Source: Silanimonas sp021297925 (GTDB taxonomy: Bacteria; Pseudomonadota; Gammaproteobacteria; Xanthomonadales; Xanthomonadaceae). From it: DNA of 64,000 nt. The position numbers were made by a program, and so were the translations under genes. The stretch lies in the NCBI GenBank assembly GCA_027532825.1, contig JAPZTL010000010.1, positions 62,001 through 126,000 of the forward strand, read 5' to 3'. Position 1 is the stretch's first letter. Every line of letters begins with the position of its first letter. This document shows, one piece after another, positions 26,516 to 34,484 of the stretch. The notes beneath the pieces are model-generated. The model did not search any database, was not told the origin of the DNA, and saw nothing but the letters and a program-made list of their open reading frames with translations.

Positions 26516-27571
26516 ATGGCCCTGTCCGACCTCGACCCGCCATCGCCCGTCGCCGAACGCCATGCCCGCCTCCGCGCGCTGGCCTGCGGCCTCGGACTGC
26601 TGCCCGTGGCGGTGGTCCTGCGCGATCTCGACCCGCCGGGCCTCGTCTGGGCACTCGCCGTCGCCAATGGGCTGCTCTGGCCGTGGGTGGCGCGTCGACT
26701 GGCCGCCGCGAGCCCGGATCCGGTGGCGATGGAGCGGCGCAGCCTCGCGATCGATGCCGCGATGGTCGGCGTGTGGATCGCCCTGTTGCGCTTCAGCCTC
26801 GTCCCGTCGGCCGTGCTGCTGGCGGTCCTGCTGCTCGCCCTGTGGGCCTTCGGTGGACCCCGCTTCGCGGCCTCGCGGTTCGCCGCCACGGCGGTCGCCG
26901 CCCTGCTGTTCGCCGCCCTGGACGGGTTCGTGGCGTCACCCGCGACGCCGATGCCGGCCGTCCTCGCCACCCTGCCCCTGCTGTTCGCCGCCCCGGCGGC
27001 GGTCGCCCATGCCGCCTGGCGGCTGGCCGGGCGGGTCCAGCACCAGTCGCAGGTGCTCTCCGCCTCGAGCCGCCTCGATCCCCTGACCGGGCTTGGCAAC
27101 GCGCTCGCCCTGCACGAGGCCGCCGACCACGAGTTCCGGCGGTTCCGGCGCGGGGGCTACCGCGCCACCCTGCTCGTCCTCGACATCGACCGGCTGGGTC
27201 GCTTGAACGACGCGCACGGCCGGGCCGCAGGCGACGAGGTGCTGCGAAGCGTCGCGGCGCTCTTGGACCGGACCCTCCGCGACACCGACACCTGCGCGCG
27301 CCTCGAGGGTGGCACTTTCGCCGTCGTGCTCACCGACGCCCATGGCACCGGCGTCGGCGACCTGGCCGAACGCCTCCGCCATGCCATCGGGCAACTGCCG
27401 AGGCCGCACGCGACGCCCGTGACCGTCAGCCTCGGCTACGCACAGATCGACGCCAGGATGGCGGACCGGAACGAATGGCTGGCGGCGGCGCGCCAAGCGC
27501 TGGGGCGTGCCAAGGCCGCCGGTCGGAATCGCGCGGCGTCGGCGCCGACGTTCGGGATCGACGGGGCATGA
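26516..27571 (+). CDS. Membrane GGDEF-domain protein with degenerate active site
   Basis: A 351-residue protein. Residues about 20-175 hold several hydrophobic helices in a MASE2-like sensor. A GGDEF domain starts at SSRLDPLTGLGNALALHEA. The GG(D/E)EF signature is altered to EGGTF (residues 264-268), so the metal-binding and catalytic acidic residues of a diguanylate cyclase are missing. The remaining fold elements (LLVLDIDRLGRLNDAHGRAAGDEVLRSVAALL) are intact. It probably no longer makes c-di-GMP and may bind GTP or a partner. It overlaps the next GGDEF gene by four bases, suggesting they function together. Confidence 0.85.
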   Translation: MALSDLDPPSPVAERHARLRALACGLGLLPVAVVLRDLDPPGLVWALAVANGLLWPWVARRLAAASPDPVAMERRSLAIDAAMVGVWIALLRFSLVPSAVLLAVLLLALWAFGGPRFAASRFAATAVAALLFAALDGFVASPATPMPAVLATLPLLFAAPAAVAHAAWRLAGRVQHQSQVLSASSRLDPLTGLGNALALHEAADHEFRRFRRGGYRATLLVLDIDRLGRLNDAHGRAAGDEVLRSVAALLDRTLRDTDTCARLEGGTFAVVLTDAHGTGVGDLAERLRHAIGQLPRPHATPVTVSLGYAQIDARMADRNEWLAAARQALGRAKAAGRNRAASAPTFGIDGA

Positions 27572-29145
27572 GGCGCATCGCCTTGCTCGCGGCCCTGCTG
27601 GCCAGCCCGGGCGTGCCGGGGGCGCCAGCGCCGCCGCCCATGGCATCACCGAGCCCGGCGCAGGTCGAGTCCCTCTCGGCGTCCGTCGCCACCCTCGCCG
27701 ACCGCGGCGAATTCGGCCGGGCGCAGCGCGCACTCGGACGCCTGCTGCAGGAATCCGACGCGCTCGGGGACCCCGAACAGCGGGCCGCCGCGGGCATCGT
27801 CGCCGCCCGCTTCCTCAACCGGGTGCCCCTGTCCGATGCGGCCCTGCTCGAAGCGAACCGGGCCATGGCCTTGACGCGTGATCCGGTCCGTCGCTGCGCG
27901 GCGCAAGCCGAGGCACTCGAAGCCCGCCACCGGGGCGGCTCCGCTGCGCTTCGCGAAGCCGACTTCCCGGCGGCGGATGCCCAGTGCGCCCAGGGCCTGC
28001 CGCTCGATCGTGCCCGCCTCGCGCTGACCGAAGGCCGCTGGTGGCTGGACCAGGACCGACCCGCCGCGGCGCTCGCCGCGCTCGCGGACGCGGACCCCGC
28101 CCTTGGCGAGGAGGCGCCCGCCGACCTGCGTGCAGCGCATGCGGCGTCCCACGCCGAAGCGCTGAGCCGCCTCGGCCGCGACGAGCAGGCGCGGGCGAAG
28201 GCTCGCACCGCCCTCGCGCTGGCCCCGCGACTGACGACGCGCTGGCCCGTGCTGCTGGCGAACAAGGTGCTGTACGACATCGCCCGGCGGGCCGGCGACG
28301 ACGCCACCGCGCTGGCCACCCTGCAGTCGGTCCGCGAGGACGAACGGGCGTTGGACGAGGAACTCCGCGCGCGCCAGCGCGCCGTGATGGCATCGAAGGA
28401 CGACGCGATCGCGCAGGAGGGCGCCCTCGCCCTGCTGGAATCGCGCAACCGCACGCTGGCCGCGCAGGCGCGGCAGGCCGCCATCGCGAGCGACCTGCTC
28501 GACCGGGCGGCGTTGCTGCTGGGGGCCCTGCTCGCCTGTGCGCTGCTGGCCCTGGTCCATGCGCGGCGCATACGCCGGCGGATGCGCCGCATCCTCGAGC
28601 GCGACGCGCTGACCGGGCTCTGGACCCGCTCGCACTTCATCGCGCGCGCCGAGGCGGCCTTGGCGAAAGCCTCGCGCACGGGCACTCCGGCGGGCTTCCT
28701 GATCTTCGATCTCGACCACTTCAAGCAGGTGAACGACCGCCATGGCCACGCCAGCGGCGATCGCGTCCTCCAGGCCGTGGCCGAGGCGCTGCGCGCGCTG
28801 GAAGCGCGGGACCTGCGATTCGGCCGGCTCGGCGGGGAGGAGTTCGCCGTGCTGCTGCCGGGACTGGACCTCGAAGCCGCGCTCGACGTGGCCGAGGCCT
28901 GTCGTCGCGCGATTGCCGCGCTGGAGGTCAAGGTCGACGACGAGGGCACTCTGGCGCGTCCCTCCGCGAGCTTCGGCGTCGTCGACACGGTGGTGGCGGG
29001 CTACCGCCTGCGCGACCTGCTGGCGAATGCGGATTTCGCGCTGTATCGGGCGAAAGGCGCAGGTCGGAACCGCATCGCGGCGACGCCCGTGGCCCGTCGC
29101 GGCACCGGTCCCGCCGCCCCGCCGGGGATGGCGATTCCAGGCTGA
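27568..29145 (+). CDS. TPR-GGDEF diguanylate cyclase, signal-anchored
   Basis: A 525-residue protein. N-terminal signal sequence (MRRIALLAALLASPGVPGA), about 270 residues of Ala-rich helical repeats (TPR-like) presumably in the periplasm, a coiled-coil stretch, one membrane helix (ALLLGALLACALLALVHARR) and a cytoplasmic GGDEF domain beginning LERDALTGLWTRSHF with an intact active motif GGEEF at residues 422-426. Likely role: c-di-GMP synthesis controlled by a periplasmic input. It overlaps the degenerate GGDEF gene by four bases (ATGA). A repeat array starts 61 bases after the stop. A second protein of this layout is at 32667. Confidence 0.88.
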   Translation: MRRIALLAALLASPGVPGAPAPPPMASPSPAQVESLSASVATLADRGEFGRAQRALGRLLQESDALGDPEQRAAAGIVAARFLNRVPLSDAALLEANRAMALTRDPVRRCAAQAEALEARHRGGSAALREADFPAADAQCAQGLPLDRARLALTEGRWWLDQDRPAAALAALADADPALGEEAPADLRAAHAASHAEALSRLGRDEQARAKARTALALAPRLTTRWPVLLANKVLYDIARRAGDDATALATLQSVREDERALDEELRARQRAVMASKDDAIAQEGALALLESRNRTLAAQARQAAIASDLLDRAALLLGALLACALLALVHARRIRRRMRRILERDALTGLWTRSHFIARAEAALAKASRTGTPAGFLIFDLDHFKQVNDRHGHASGDRVLQAVAEALRALEARDLRFGRLGGEEFAVLLPGLDLEAALDVAEACRRAIAALEVKVDDEGTLARPSASFGVVDTVVAGYRLRDLLANADFALYRAKGAGRNRIAATPVARRGTGPAAPPGMAIPG

Positions 29146-29205
29146 GCGCGGCGCGGCGCGTTCGTGACCGTCTGGCGAGGGACGTCGGCGGGGCGTGGAG
29201 GGGCC

Positions 29206-29722
29206 GTTGCGAACCGCGCCCGGCGCGGGGGGTTCCGCAGCCAGCGAGCCACGGAGGGCGAGCGCCGCGAGTGAGGGCAGGACGCCCGATCGAGCGGACA
29301 GCGGACGCCCCGCGTCGAAGGCAGGTTCGCCGCGCGATGCCCAAGCGCCGTCGCCTTGGAAGCGCGCCTGCCGTCGCGAGATGCGTCACCGGCAGCGCGC
29401 CTGCCGTCGCGAGCCGCGTCACAGGCAGCGCGCCTGCCGTCGCGAGCCGCCGAACCCCGGCCGGCTCAGGCTCCGCGTCCCGCTCCGCATTCGCCGGCGC
29501 TCGGCGTCCTGCCTCGCTGCCGGGGAACCGGCGACCCGCGGGCGCGGCGCGGGGCGGAATTGCAGCGACATGAGCGCGACGCGCCGGACACCTCGCAGCG
29601 AACCGCGCCCGGCGCCGGGGGGTTCCGCGGCAGCGAGCCACGGAGGGCGAGCGCCGCGAGTGAGGGCAGGACGCCCGATCGAGCGGACAGCGGACGCCCC
29701 GCGTCGAAGGCAGGTTCGCCGC
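29206..29722 (+). repeat. Composite intergenic repeat, locus 2 (A-B-B-C-A)
   Basis: Module A copies are at 29206-29333 and 29595-29722. Two B units are at 29381-29413 and 29414-29446, the second altered in its first nine bases. Module C runs from 29447 to about 29553. The array fills most of the 659-base gap between the GGDEF gene and the amidohydrolase, with the same orientation as locus 1. The remaining bases to 29804 hold a diverged remnant of B and the ribosome site of the next gene (AAGGA, six bases before its ATG). Confidence 0.93.
29381..29446 (+). repeat. Two tandem 33-bp B units (second diverged)
   Basis: Unit 29381-29413 closely matches the locus-1 units; unit 29414-29446 keeps the last 24 bases but opens CCGCGTCACA in place of ATGCRTCACC. 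Both retain the GGCAG-CGCGC-CTGCC hairpin. Confidence 0.88.
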
Positions 29723-29804
29723 GCGATGCCCGGGCGCCGCGGCGTCGGACGAGCCTGCCGGCACGAGCCATGGCACCCTGTCGCGCTTGCACCAAGGACC
29801 CGCC

Positions 29805-31106
29805 ATGACGCCCGCCGCCCTGACCCGCTTCACCGCCACCCTGATGCTGGCGCTCGTCCTCCCCGCCCGTGCGGCCGACACGGCGCCCTCGACGACCCGC
29901 ATCGTCACCGCGGATCGCCTGTTCGACGCCCGCAGCGGCCGCATCGAGCGCGACGCCGAGCTGCTCATCGTCGACGGGCGCGTCGCAGCGGTCGCCACCG
30001 GCGGCAAGGCCGTCGGCGCTCCAGCCGGCACGCCGCGTCTCGACCTCGGCGACATGACCATGGTGCCCGGGCTGATCGACATGCACGTGCACATCGACAG
30101 CGACCCGCGCTGGAGCGGCTACAGCAGCCTGCAGTACAACGACCGCTTCTGGTCGGTGCTGGCCGTCCCGGCCGCGAAGCGCACGCTCGAAGCGGGCTTC
30201 ACCACCATCCGCACGCTCGGGGCCGACGACTGGAACGACGTCGGCCTGCGGCAGGCCATCGACGAGGGCGAGGTGCCCGGACCGCGCATCCAGGCCGCGG
30301 CCTTCGCCTTCGGCGCCACCGGCGGCCATTGCGACAGCACCTACTTCCCGCCGTCGATGCACCAGCGCAACCGCTACAACGCCGACAGCCCGGAAGAGGG
30401 CCGCCAGCGCGTTCGCGAACTGCGCAAGTACGGCGCGCAGGTGATCAAGATCTGCGCCACCGGCGGCGTGTTCTCGCGCAACACCGAGCCCGGCCAGCAG
30501 CAGCTCCGCTTCGAGGAGATGAAGGCCGTGGTCGACGAGGCGCACATGCTGGGCCTGACGGTGGCCGCGCACGCGCACGGCGCCGCGGGCATCCGCGAGG
30601 CGATCCGCGCCGGCGTCGACACCATCGAGCACGCCAGCCTGATCGACGACGAGGGCATCCGGCTCGCGCGCGAGAAGGGCGCGTGGCTGTCGATGGACAT
30701 CTACAACACCGAGTACACCCAGTCCGAAGGCGCGAAGAACGGCGTGCTGGCCGACAACCTGCGCAAGGACCGCGAGATCGCCGAGGTGCAGCGGCAGAAC
30801 TTCCGCAAGGCCCATGCCGCCGGCGTGCGCATGGTCTACGGCACCGATGCCGGCATCTACCCGCACGGCGACAACGGCCGGCAGTTCGCGATCATGGTCC
30901 ACTACGGCATGACGCCGGCGGAGGCGATCCAGGCCGCGACGATCAACGCCGCGACCGCGATGAAGCGCGACGACGTCGGCGCGCTCGAGGCCGGCCGCTA
31001 CGCCGACCTCGTCGCCGTGCACGGCGACCCCACGCGGGACGTGACCCTGCTCGAGCGCGTCCCCTTCGTGATGAAGGGCGGCGAGGTGGTGAAGGACGCG
31101 CGCTGA
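29805..31106 (+). CDS. Exported amidohydrolase (Xaa-Pro dipeptidase/imidazolonepropionase-like)
   Basis: A 433-residue metal-dependent amidohydrolase with an N-terminal signal sequence (TLMLALVLPARAAD). Metal-binding elements are MHVHID (His94, His96), the carbamylatable-Lys region QVIKICATGG, AHAHG, IEHAS and the final GTDAG Asp. The family includes secreted peptidases acting on Xaa-Pro dipeptides and lactamase-like amides. I start at ATG 29805, preceded by AAGGA at good spacing. Its stop is fused with the start of the next gene (TGATG), so it is part of the borosin-like operon. A role in processing or destroying a peptide product is a hypothesis only. Confidence 0.88.
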   Translation: MTPAALTRFTATLMLALVLPARAADTAPSTTRIVTADRLFDARSGRIERDAELLIVDGRVAAVATGGKAVGAPAGTPRLDLGDMTMVPGLIDMHVHIDSDPRWSGYSSLQYNDRFWSVLAVPAAKRTLEAGFTTIRTLGADDWNDVGLRQAIDEGEVPGPRIQAAAFAFGATGGHCDSTYFPPSMHQRNRYNADSPEEGRQRVRELRKYGAQVIKICATGGVFSRNTEPGQQQLRFEEMKAVVDEAHMLGLTVAAHAHGAAGIREAIRAGVDTIEHASLIDDEGIRLAREKGAWLSMDIYNTEYTQSEGAKNGVLADNLRKDREIAEVQRQNFRKAHAAGVRMVYGTDAGIYPHGDNGRQFAIMVHYGMTPAEAIQAATINAATAMKRDDVGALEAGRYADLVAVHGDPTRDVTLLERVPFVMKGGEVVKDAR

Positions 31107-32362
31107 TGCGGCGTCCGCCCCCGGGCGTGCGCCTGCGCCCCTACGCCGCCGGCGACCAGGCCCTCTACGCCGAGCTCTTCAGCGACCCGGCGATCTGGAC
31201 GCTGGCGGGCACGCCGCGCACGCCCGCCGAGGCCGCGGCCCTCGCCGAGCGGGCGCTCGCCGCCCAGCAGGACCCGGCCGGGCGCTTCCGCCATGCGGTG
31301 GTCGAGAGCGACGAGGGCTCGCTGGGCCTCGTCGGCCTTGCGCTGCTCGAGGGCGAATGGCGCGGCGGCGAGGCCGAGATCGGCGTGCTGCTTCGGCCCC
31401 ATGCGCAAGGCCAGGGCGTCGGGCCCATGGCCCTGCGCGCCATGGAGATCGAGGCGTTCGACGTGTTGGGCGTGGCCGCGCTACGCACCCGGCACGCGCG
31501 CGACAACCGCCCCATCGAACGGGTGATGGGCGCCCTGCGCTACCTGCCGCTGGCCGACGTGCCCGGCGACCCGCAGCCGCGCCGCTGGCGCAAGGCCGCC
31601 CCCGCGCGCGGCACGCTGGCCTGCATCGGCGTCGGGATGATGCTGGGCGCGCACCTGACGCCGCGGGCCCGCGGCCACCTCGAAGGTGCCGACGTGGTGT
31701 TCGCCCTCGTCAGCGACGCGCTCGTCGAGCACTGGCTGGCGACGATCCACCCCGGCGTGCGCAGCCTGCAAGCGCATTACGCGGACGGCAAGCCGCGGCC
31801 GCAGGCGTATCGCGAGATGGTCGAGGCGATGCTGGCCGAGGTTCGCGCCGGCCGGCGCGTGGTCGGCGCCTTCTATGGCCACCCCGGCGTGTTTGCCGGC
31901 GTACCGCACGCCGCCATCGCCGCCGCGCGGGCCGATGGCTTCGACGCGGTGATGGAACCGGGTGTCTCGGCCGAGGACTGCCTGTACGCCGACCTCGGCC
32001 TCGACCCCGGCACGCACGGCTGCGCGCACTACGAGGCCACGCAACTGCTGATCGAGGACCGCCGCATCGACGTGCATGCGCTGCTGGTGGTGTGGCAAGT
32101 GGGACTGGCCGGCGACCGCAGCTATGCGGTGCGGGAGAGCACCGTCGCGCAGCGCCGGCGGCTCGTCGAGCGCCTGCGCCGCGACTACCCGGCGGACCAT
32201 CCCGTGATCCTCTACGAAGCCGCCACCCTGCCGATCGGTGGGCCGCGCATCGAGACCGTGCCGCTGGCCGCCTTGGCCGAGGCCGCGATGGGCATGGCCA
32301 CCACGGCGGTGCTGGCGCCGGTCGGGCCAGCCCCGCGCGCATCGGCCGCGGGCGCCTGCTAG
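31106..32362 (+). CDS. GNAT acetyltransferase-borosin-type peptide N-methyltransferase fusion
   Basis: A 418-residue two-domain protein. Residues 1-165 are a RimJ/RimL-type GNAT domain with the acetyl-CoA loop QGQGVG (101-106). Residues 168-405 are a SAM-dependent methyltransferase of the tetrapyrrole-methylase fold. Its blocks FYGHPGVF, PGVSAEDCLYADLGLDP, GCAHYEA, DRRIDVHALLVVWQVGLAG and DHPVILYEAA align closely, from memory, with OphMA, the founding borosin alpha-N-methyltransferase. The OphMA active-site residues Tyr66, Arg72 and Tyr76 correspond to Tyr225, Arg231 and Tyr235 (HYADGKPRPQAY). Known proteins of this family methylate backbone amides of a peptide. No stop separates the domains. 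The start overlaps the amidohydrolase stop. Confidence 0.9.
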   Translation: MRRPPPGVRLRPYAAGDQALYAELFSDPAIWTLAGTPRTPAEAAALAERALAAQQDPAGRFRHAVVESDEGSLGLVGLALLEGEWRGGEAEIGVLLRPHAQGQGVGPMALRAMEIEAFDVLGVAALRTRHARDNRPIERVMGALRYLPLADVPGDPQPRRWRKAAPARGTLACIGVGMMLGAHLTPRARGHLEGADVVFALVSDALVEHWLATIHPGVRSLQAHYADGKPRPQAYREMVEAMLAEVRAGRRVVGAFYGHPGVFAGVPHAAIAAARADGFDAVMEPGVSAEDCLYADLGLDPGTHGCAHYEATQLLIEDRRIDVHALLVVWQVGLAGDRSYAVRESTVAQRRRLVERLRRDYPADHPVILYEAATLPIGGPRIETVPLAALAEAAMGMATTAVLAPVGPAPRASAAGAC

Positions 32363-32396
32363 GATCGGGTTACACCTCGCTTGGACGCCGCCGCAC

Positions 32397-32663
32397 ATGA
32401 CCCTGATCGCCGCCCTCGAACACCTCGCCCGCCAGCCCGGCCCGATCGACCTCGACGCGCTCGCCGCGACCTTGGATGCCCCGACCGCTGCCGCCCTGCG
32501 CGCCCGGGACCCCGAGGCGCTTCGCCGCGCCTTCGGCGACACGCGCACGATGTGGTGCTACGTCGCCACGCCCGAAGACAAGCCGGTGCGCGAGGTGCCC
32601 GACGAGGCCCCGGGCGACGCCCCCGACACCGACACGCCGCCGGACGAGCGGCAGCAGGGCTGA
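32397..32663 (+). CDS. Candidate split-borosin precursor peptide
   Basis: An 88-residue protein, 34 bases after the methyltransferase. Residues 1-47 are predicted helical and carry the AAALRARDPEALRRAFGD pattern, resembling the leader/binding domain of borosin precursors, including the OphMA clasp region (AALELGDSWAIRCAM, recalled). Residues 49-63 (TRTMWCYVATPEDKP) are a hydrophobic-to-polar segment where a core could lie, and residues 64-88 form an acidic, Pro-rich tail. In split borosins such as the Shewanella SonM/SonA pair the substrate is a separate small protein next to the methyltransferase, as here. Substrate status is inferred from position and layout. Confidence 0.75.
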   Translation: MTLIAALEHLARQPGPIDLDALAATLDAPTAAALRARDPEALRRAFGDTRTMWCYVATPEDKPVREVPDEAPGDAPDTDTPPDERQQG

Positions 32664-32666
32664 GCC

Positions 32667-34460
32667 GTGGCGGGCCGCGCGCTGGCGCTGGCCCTCCTCC
32701 TTGCCGCGACGGGCGCCGTCGCGGCCACGGTGCCGCGCACGCCGGGCCCGCCGGTTGCGGTGCGCGATGCCCCGGTCGCCGCGCCGGATATCGAGGGGCT
32801 GGACGCGCTGGAAGCCCTGCGCGTCCGCAACCCGGCCGCCTTCGTGGCCCGCATGGCCGCGCTGCGGGACAGCCTGCCGCCGACGACCCGCGCCGCCCGC
32901 GACCGCTTCCGCCTGCTGCAGGCCCACGCCGAGCATCTGCAGGGCCGAAGCGCGGCCGGCATTGCGATCGCCGACCGCCTCGCCGACGAGGCCGAAGACC
33001 CGGGGCTCCGCTTCACCGCCCGGGCGCTCGTCGTGAACCTGCTGTCCTTCACGCGCGACTTCGAGCGCATGCTGCGCATGCTGGGTCCGATGCTGGACGA
33101 CGCCCGGGAAGGGCGTCTGGATCGTGACCAGCGCATTCGGCTGTTCGTGGTAGCCGCCACGTTGTACGCGGAATTGGGTCGCCCGGACCTTTCGACGGCG
33201 GTGGCGCGCGAAGCACTGGCGTTGGACCCTCCGTTGCACTGGGGCTGCGCCGCCGAGACCCCTCTGTTCGATTCGCTGAATACCGGTCGCGACCCGTCAT
33301 TGACGGATGCCGATATCCATCGCGCGATCGCGAGGTGTCGCGACGCCGGGGACGCCTACGGCCCCGCCTTGCTCGTGATCACGAAGGCGCGCTTCCTCGC
33401 GCGCACCGCCACGCCGGCGGAGGCCCTAGCGGTGCTGGACGCCGACGCCGACGCCCGCGAGGCCACCGGCTACCGCTGGCTGATCGCCGAGGGCAGCGCC
33501 CTGCGGGCCACGCTGCTGCTCGCCCTGGACCGCGATGCCGAGGCGGAGGCCGAAGCCCGCCGCGCCGTGGGCCTCAGCAACGACCTGCCCAGCGGACGCC
33601 CGATGGCCACCGCGCACGAGGTGCTTTACCGCGTGGCCCTGCGGCGCGGGGACACCCAGGCGGCCCTGCAGCACCTCGAGGCGCAGATGGCCGCGCTGCG
33701 GCCGGTCTATGACGAGGCGCGGGCGAAGGAGCAGGCCGTGCTGGTCGTGCAGCACGAGGCGCGGCAGCGCGAGCAGGCGCTGGCGCTGGCCGCGTCGCGC
33801 GAGCAGGCCCTGGCCCGCGACGAGGCCGTGGCGGCCGCCGAACGGCGCAACGCCACGATCGTGACGATGCTGGCGGGGCTTGCCCTGCTGGGTGCCGTCG
33901 GCTGGAGCGCGCGCGTGATGGTGCAGGAGCGCCGCTACCGCCGGCTGGCGCGCACCGACGGCCTCACCGGATTCGCCAACCGCGCCGGATTCGTCGAAGC
34001 GGCCGCCGCCACGCTGCGCCGATCCGTCGCGGCGAAGCAACCCATCGCGCTGATCGTGTTCGACCTCGACCACTTCAAGGCCATCAACGACACGCACGGC
34101 CACCTCGCCGGCGACGCGGTGCTGCGTGCCGTGGCGGGCGCGCTCCGCGAGCTGCCGCCGGTCGAACGGCTGGTCGGGCGGATCGGTGGCGAGGAGTTCG
34201 CGATCCTGCTGCCGGGCGCAACACCGGCGCAGGCCCGCGGCTATGCGGAAGCCTGCCGACTCGCGATCGCGGCCACCTCGGTGGTCCACGAGGACACGGT
34301 GCTGCGGGTGACGGCCAGCTTCGGCATCGCCCGCGCCGACCTGGTGCCGGAGCCGCTGCCGACGCTGCTGGCCCGCAGCGACCGCGCGCTGTACCGCGCC
34401 AAGCACTCGGGCCGCGACCGGATCGTGGAGCACGAGGAACTGGAGACGGTGGCCGGCTGA
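32667..34460 (+). CDS. TPR-GGDEF diguanylate cyclase, signal-anchored
   Basis: A 597-residue protein starting at GTG 32667, three bases after the precursor stop. Layout: signal peptide (RALALALLLAATGAVAA), about 340 residues of helical repeats (periplasmic TPR-like), coiled coil (EARQREQALALAASREQALARDEAV), one membrane helix (MLAGLALLGAVGWSARVMV) and a GGDEF domain with intact GGEEF at residues 507-511 and YRAKHSGRDR near the end. It resembles the protein at 27568 in layout and likely makes c-di-GMP in response to a periplasmic signal. Close packing to the precursor suggests shared transcription. Confidence 0.88.
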   Translation: MAGRALALALLLAATGAVAATVPRTPGPPVAVRDAPVAAPDIEGLDALEALRVRNPAAFVARMAALRDSLPPTTRAARDRFRLLQAHAEHLQGRSAAGIAIADRLADEAEDPGLRFTARALVVNLLSFTRDFERMLRMLGPMLDDAREGRLDRDQRIRLFVVAATLYAELGRPDLSTAVAREALALDPPLHWGCAAETPLFDSLNTGRDPSLTDADIHRAIARCRDAGDAYGPALLVITKARFLARTATPAEALAVLDADADAREATGYRWLIAEGSALRATLLLALDRDAEAEAEARRAVGLSNDLPSGRPMATAHEVLYRVALRRGDTQAALQHLEAQMAALRPVYDEARAKEQAVLVVQHEARQREQALALAASREQALARDEAVAAAERRNATIVTMLAGLALLGAVGWSARVMVQERRYRRLARTDGLTGFANRAGFVEAAAATLRRSVAAKQPIALIVFDLDHFKAINDTHGHLAGDAVLRAVAGALRELPPVERLVGRIGGEEFAILLPGATPAQARGYAEACRLAIAATSVVHEDTVLRVTASFGIARADLVPEPLPTLLARSDRALYRAKHSGRDRIVEHEELETVAG

Positions 34461-34484
34461 GCCGGCCACGCCTGCCTTCGCGGA

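Noticed and set aside
29355..29810. Small Arg/Ala/Pro-rich frames inside the repeat arrays
   Set aside because: The same kind of peptide can be read from both strands and several frames of each copy; there is no conserved start or ribosome site, so the arrays are treated as non-coding.
31106..32362. Two separate genes, GNAT and methyltransferase, instead of a fusion
   Set aside because: No stop lies between the domains. The nearest internal ATG (residue 141) would cut off the last strand of the GNAT domain.
31106..32362. Cobalamin/siroheme-type tetrapyrrole methylase
   Set aside because: The PGVSAEDCLYADL, GCAHYEA and HYADGKPRPQAY blocks match borosin enzymes; there are no other corrinoid genes nearby. 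A tree would settle it.
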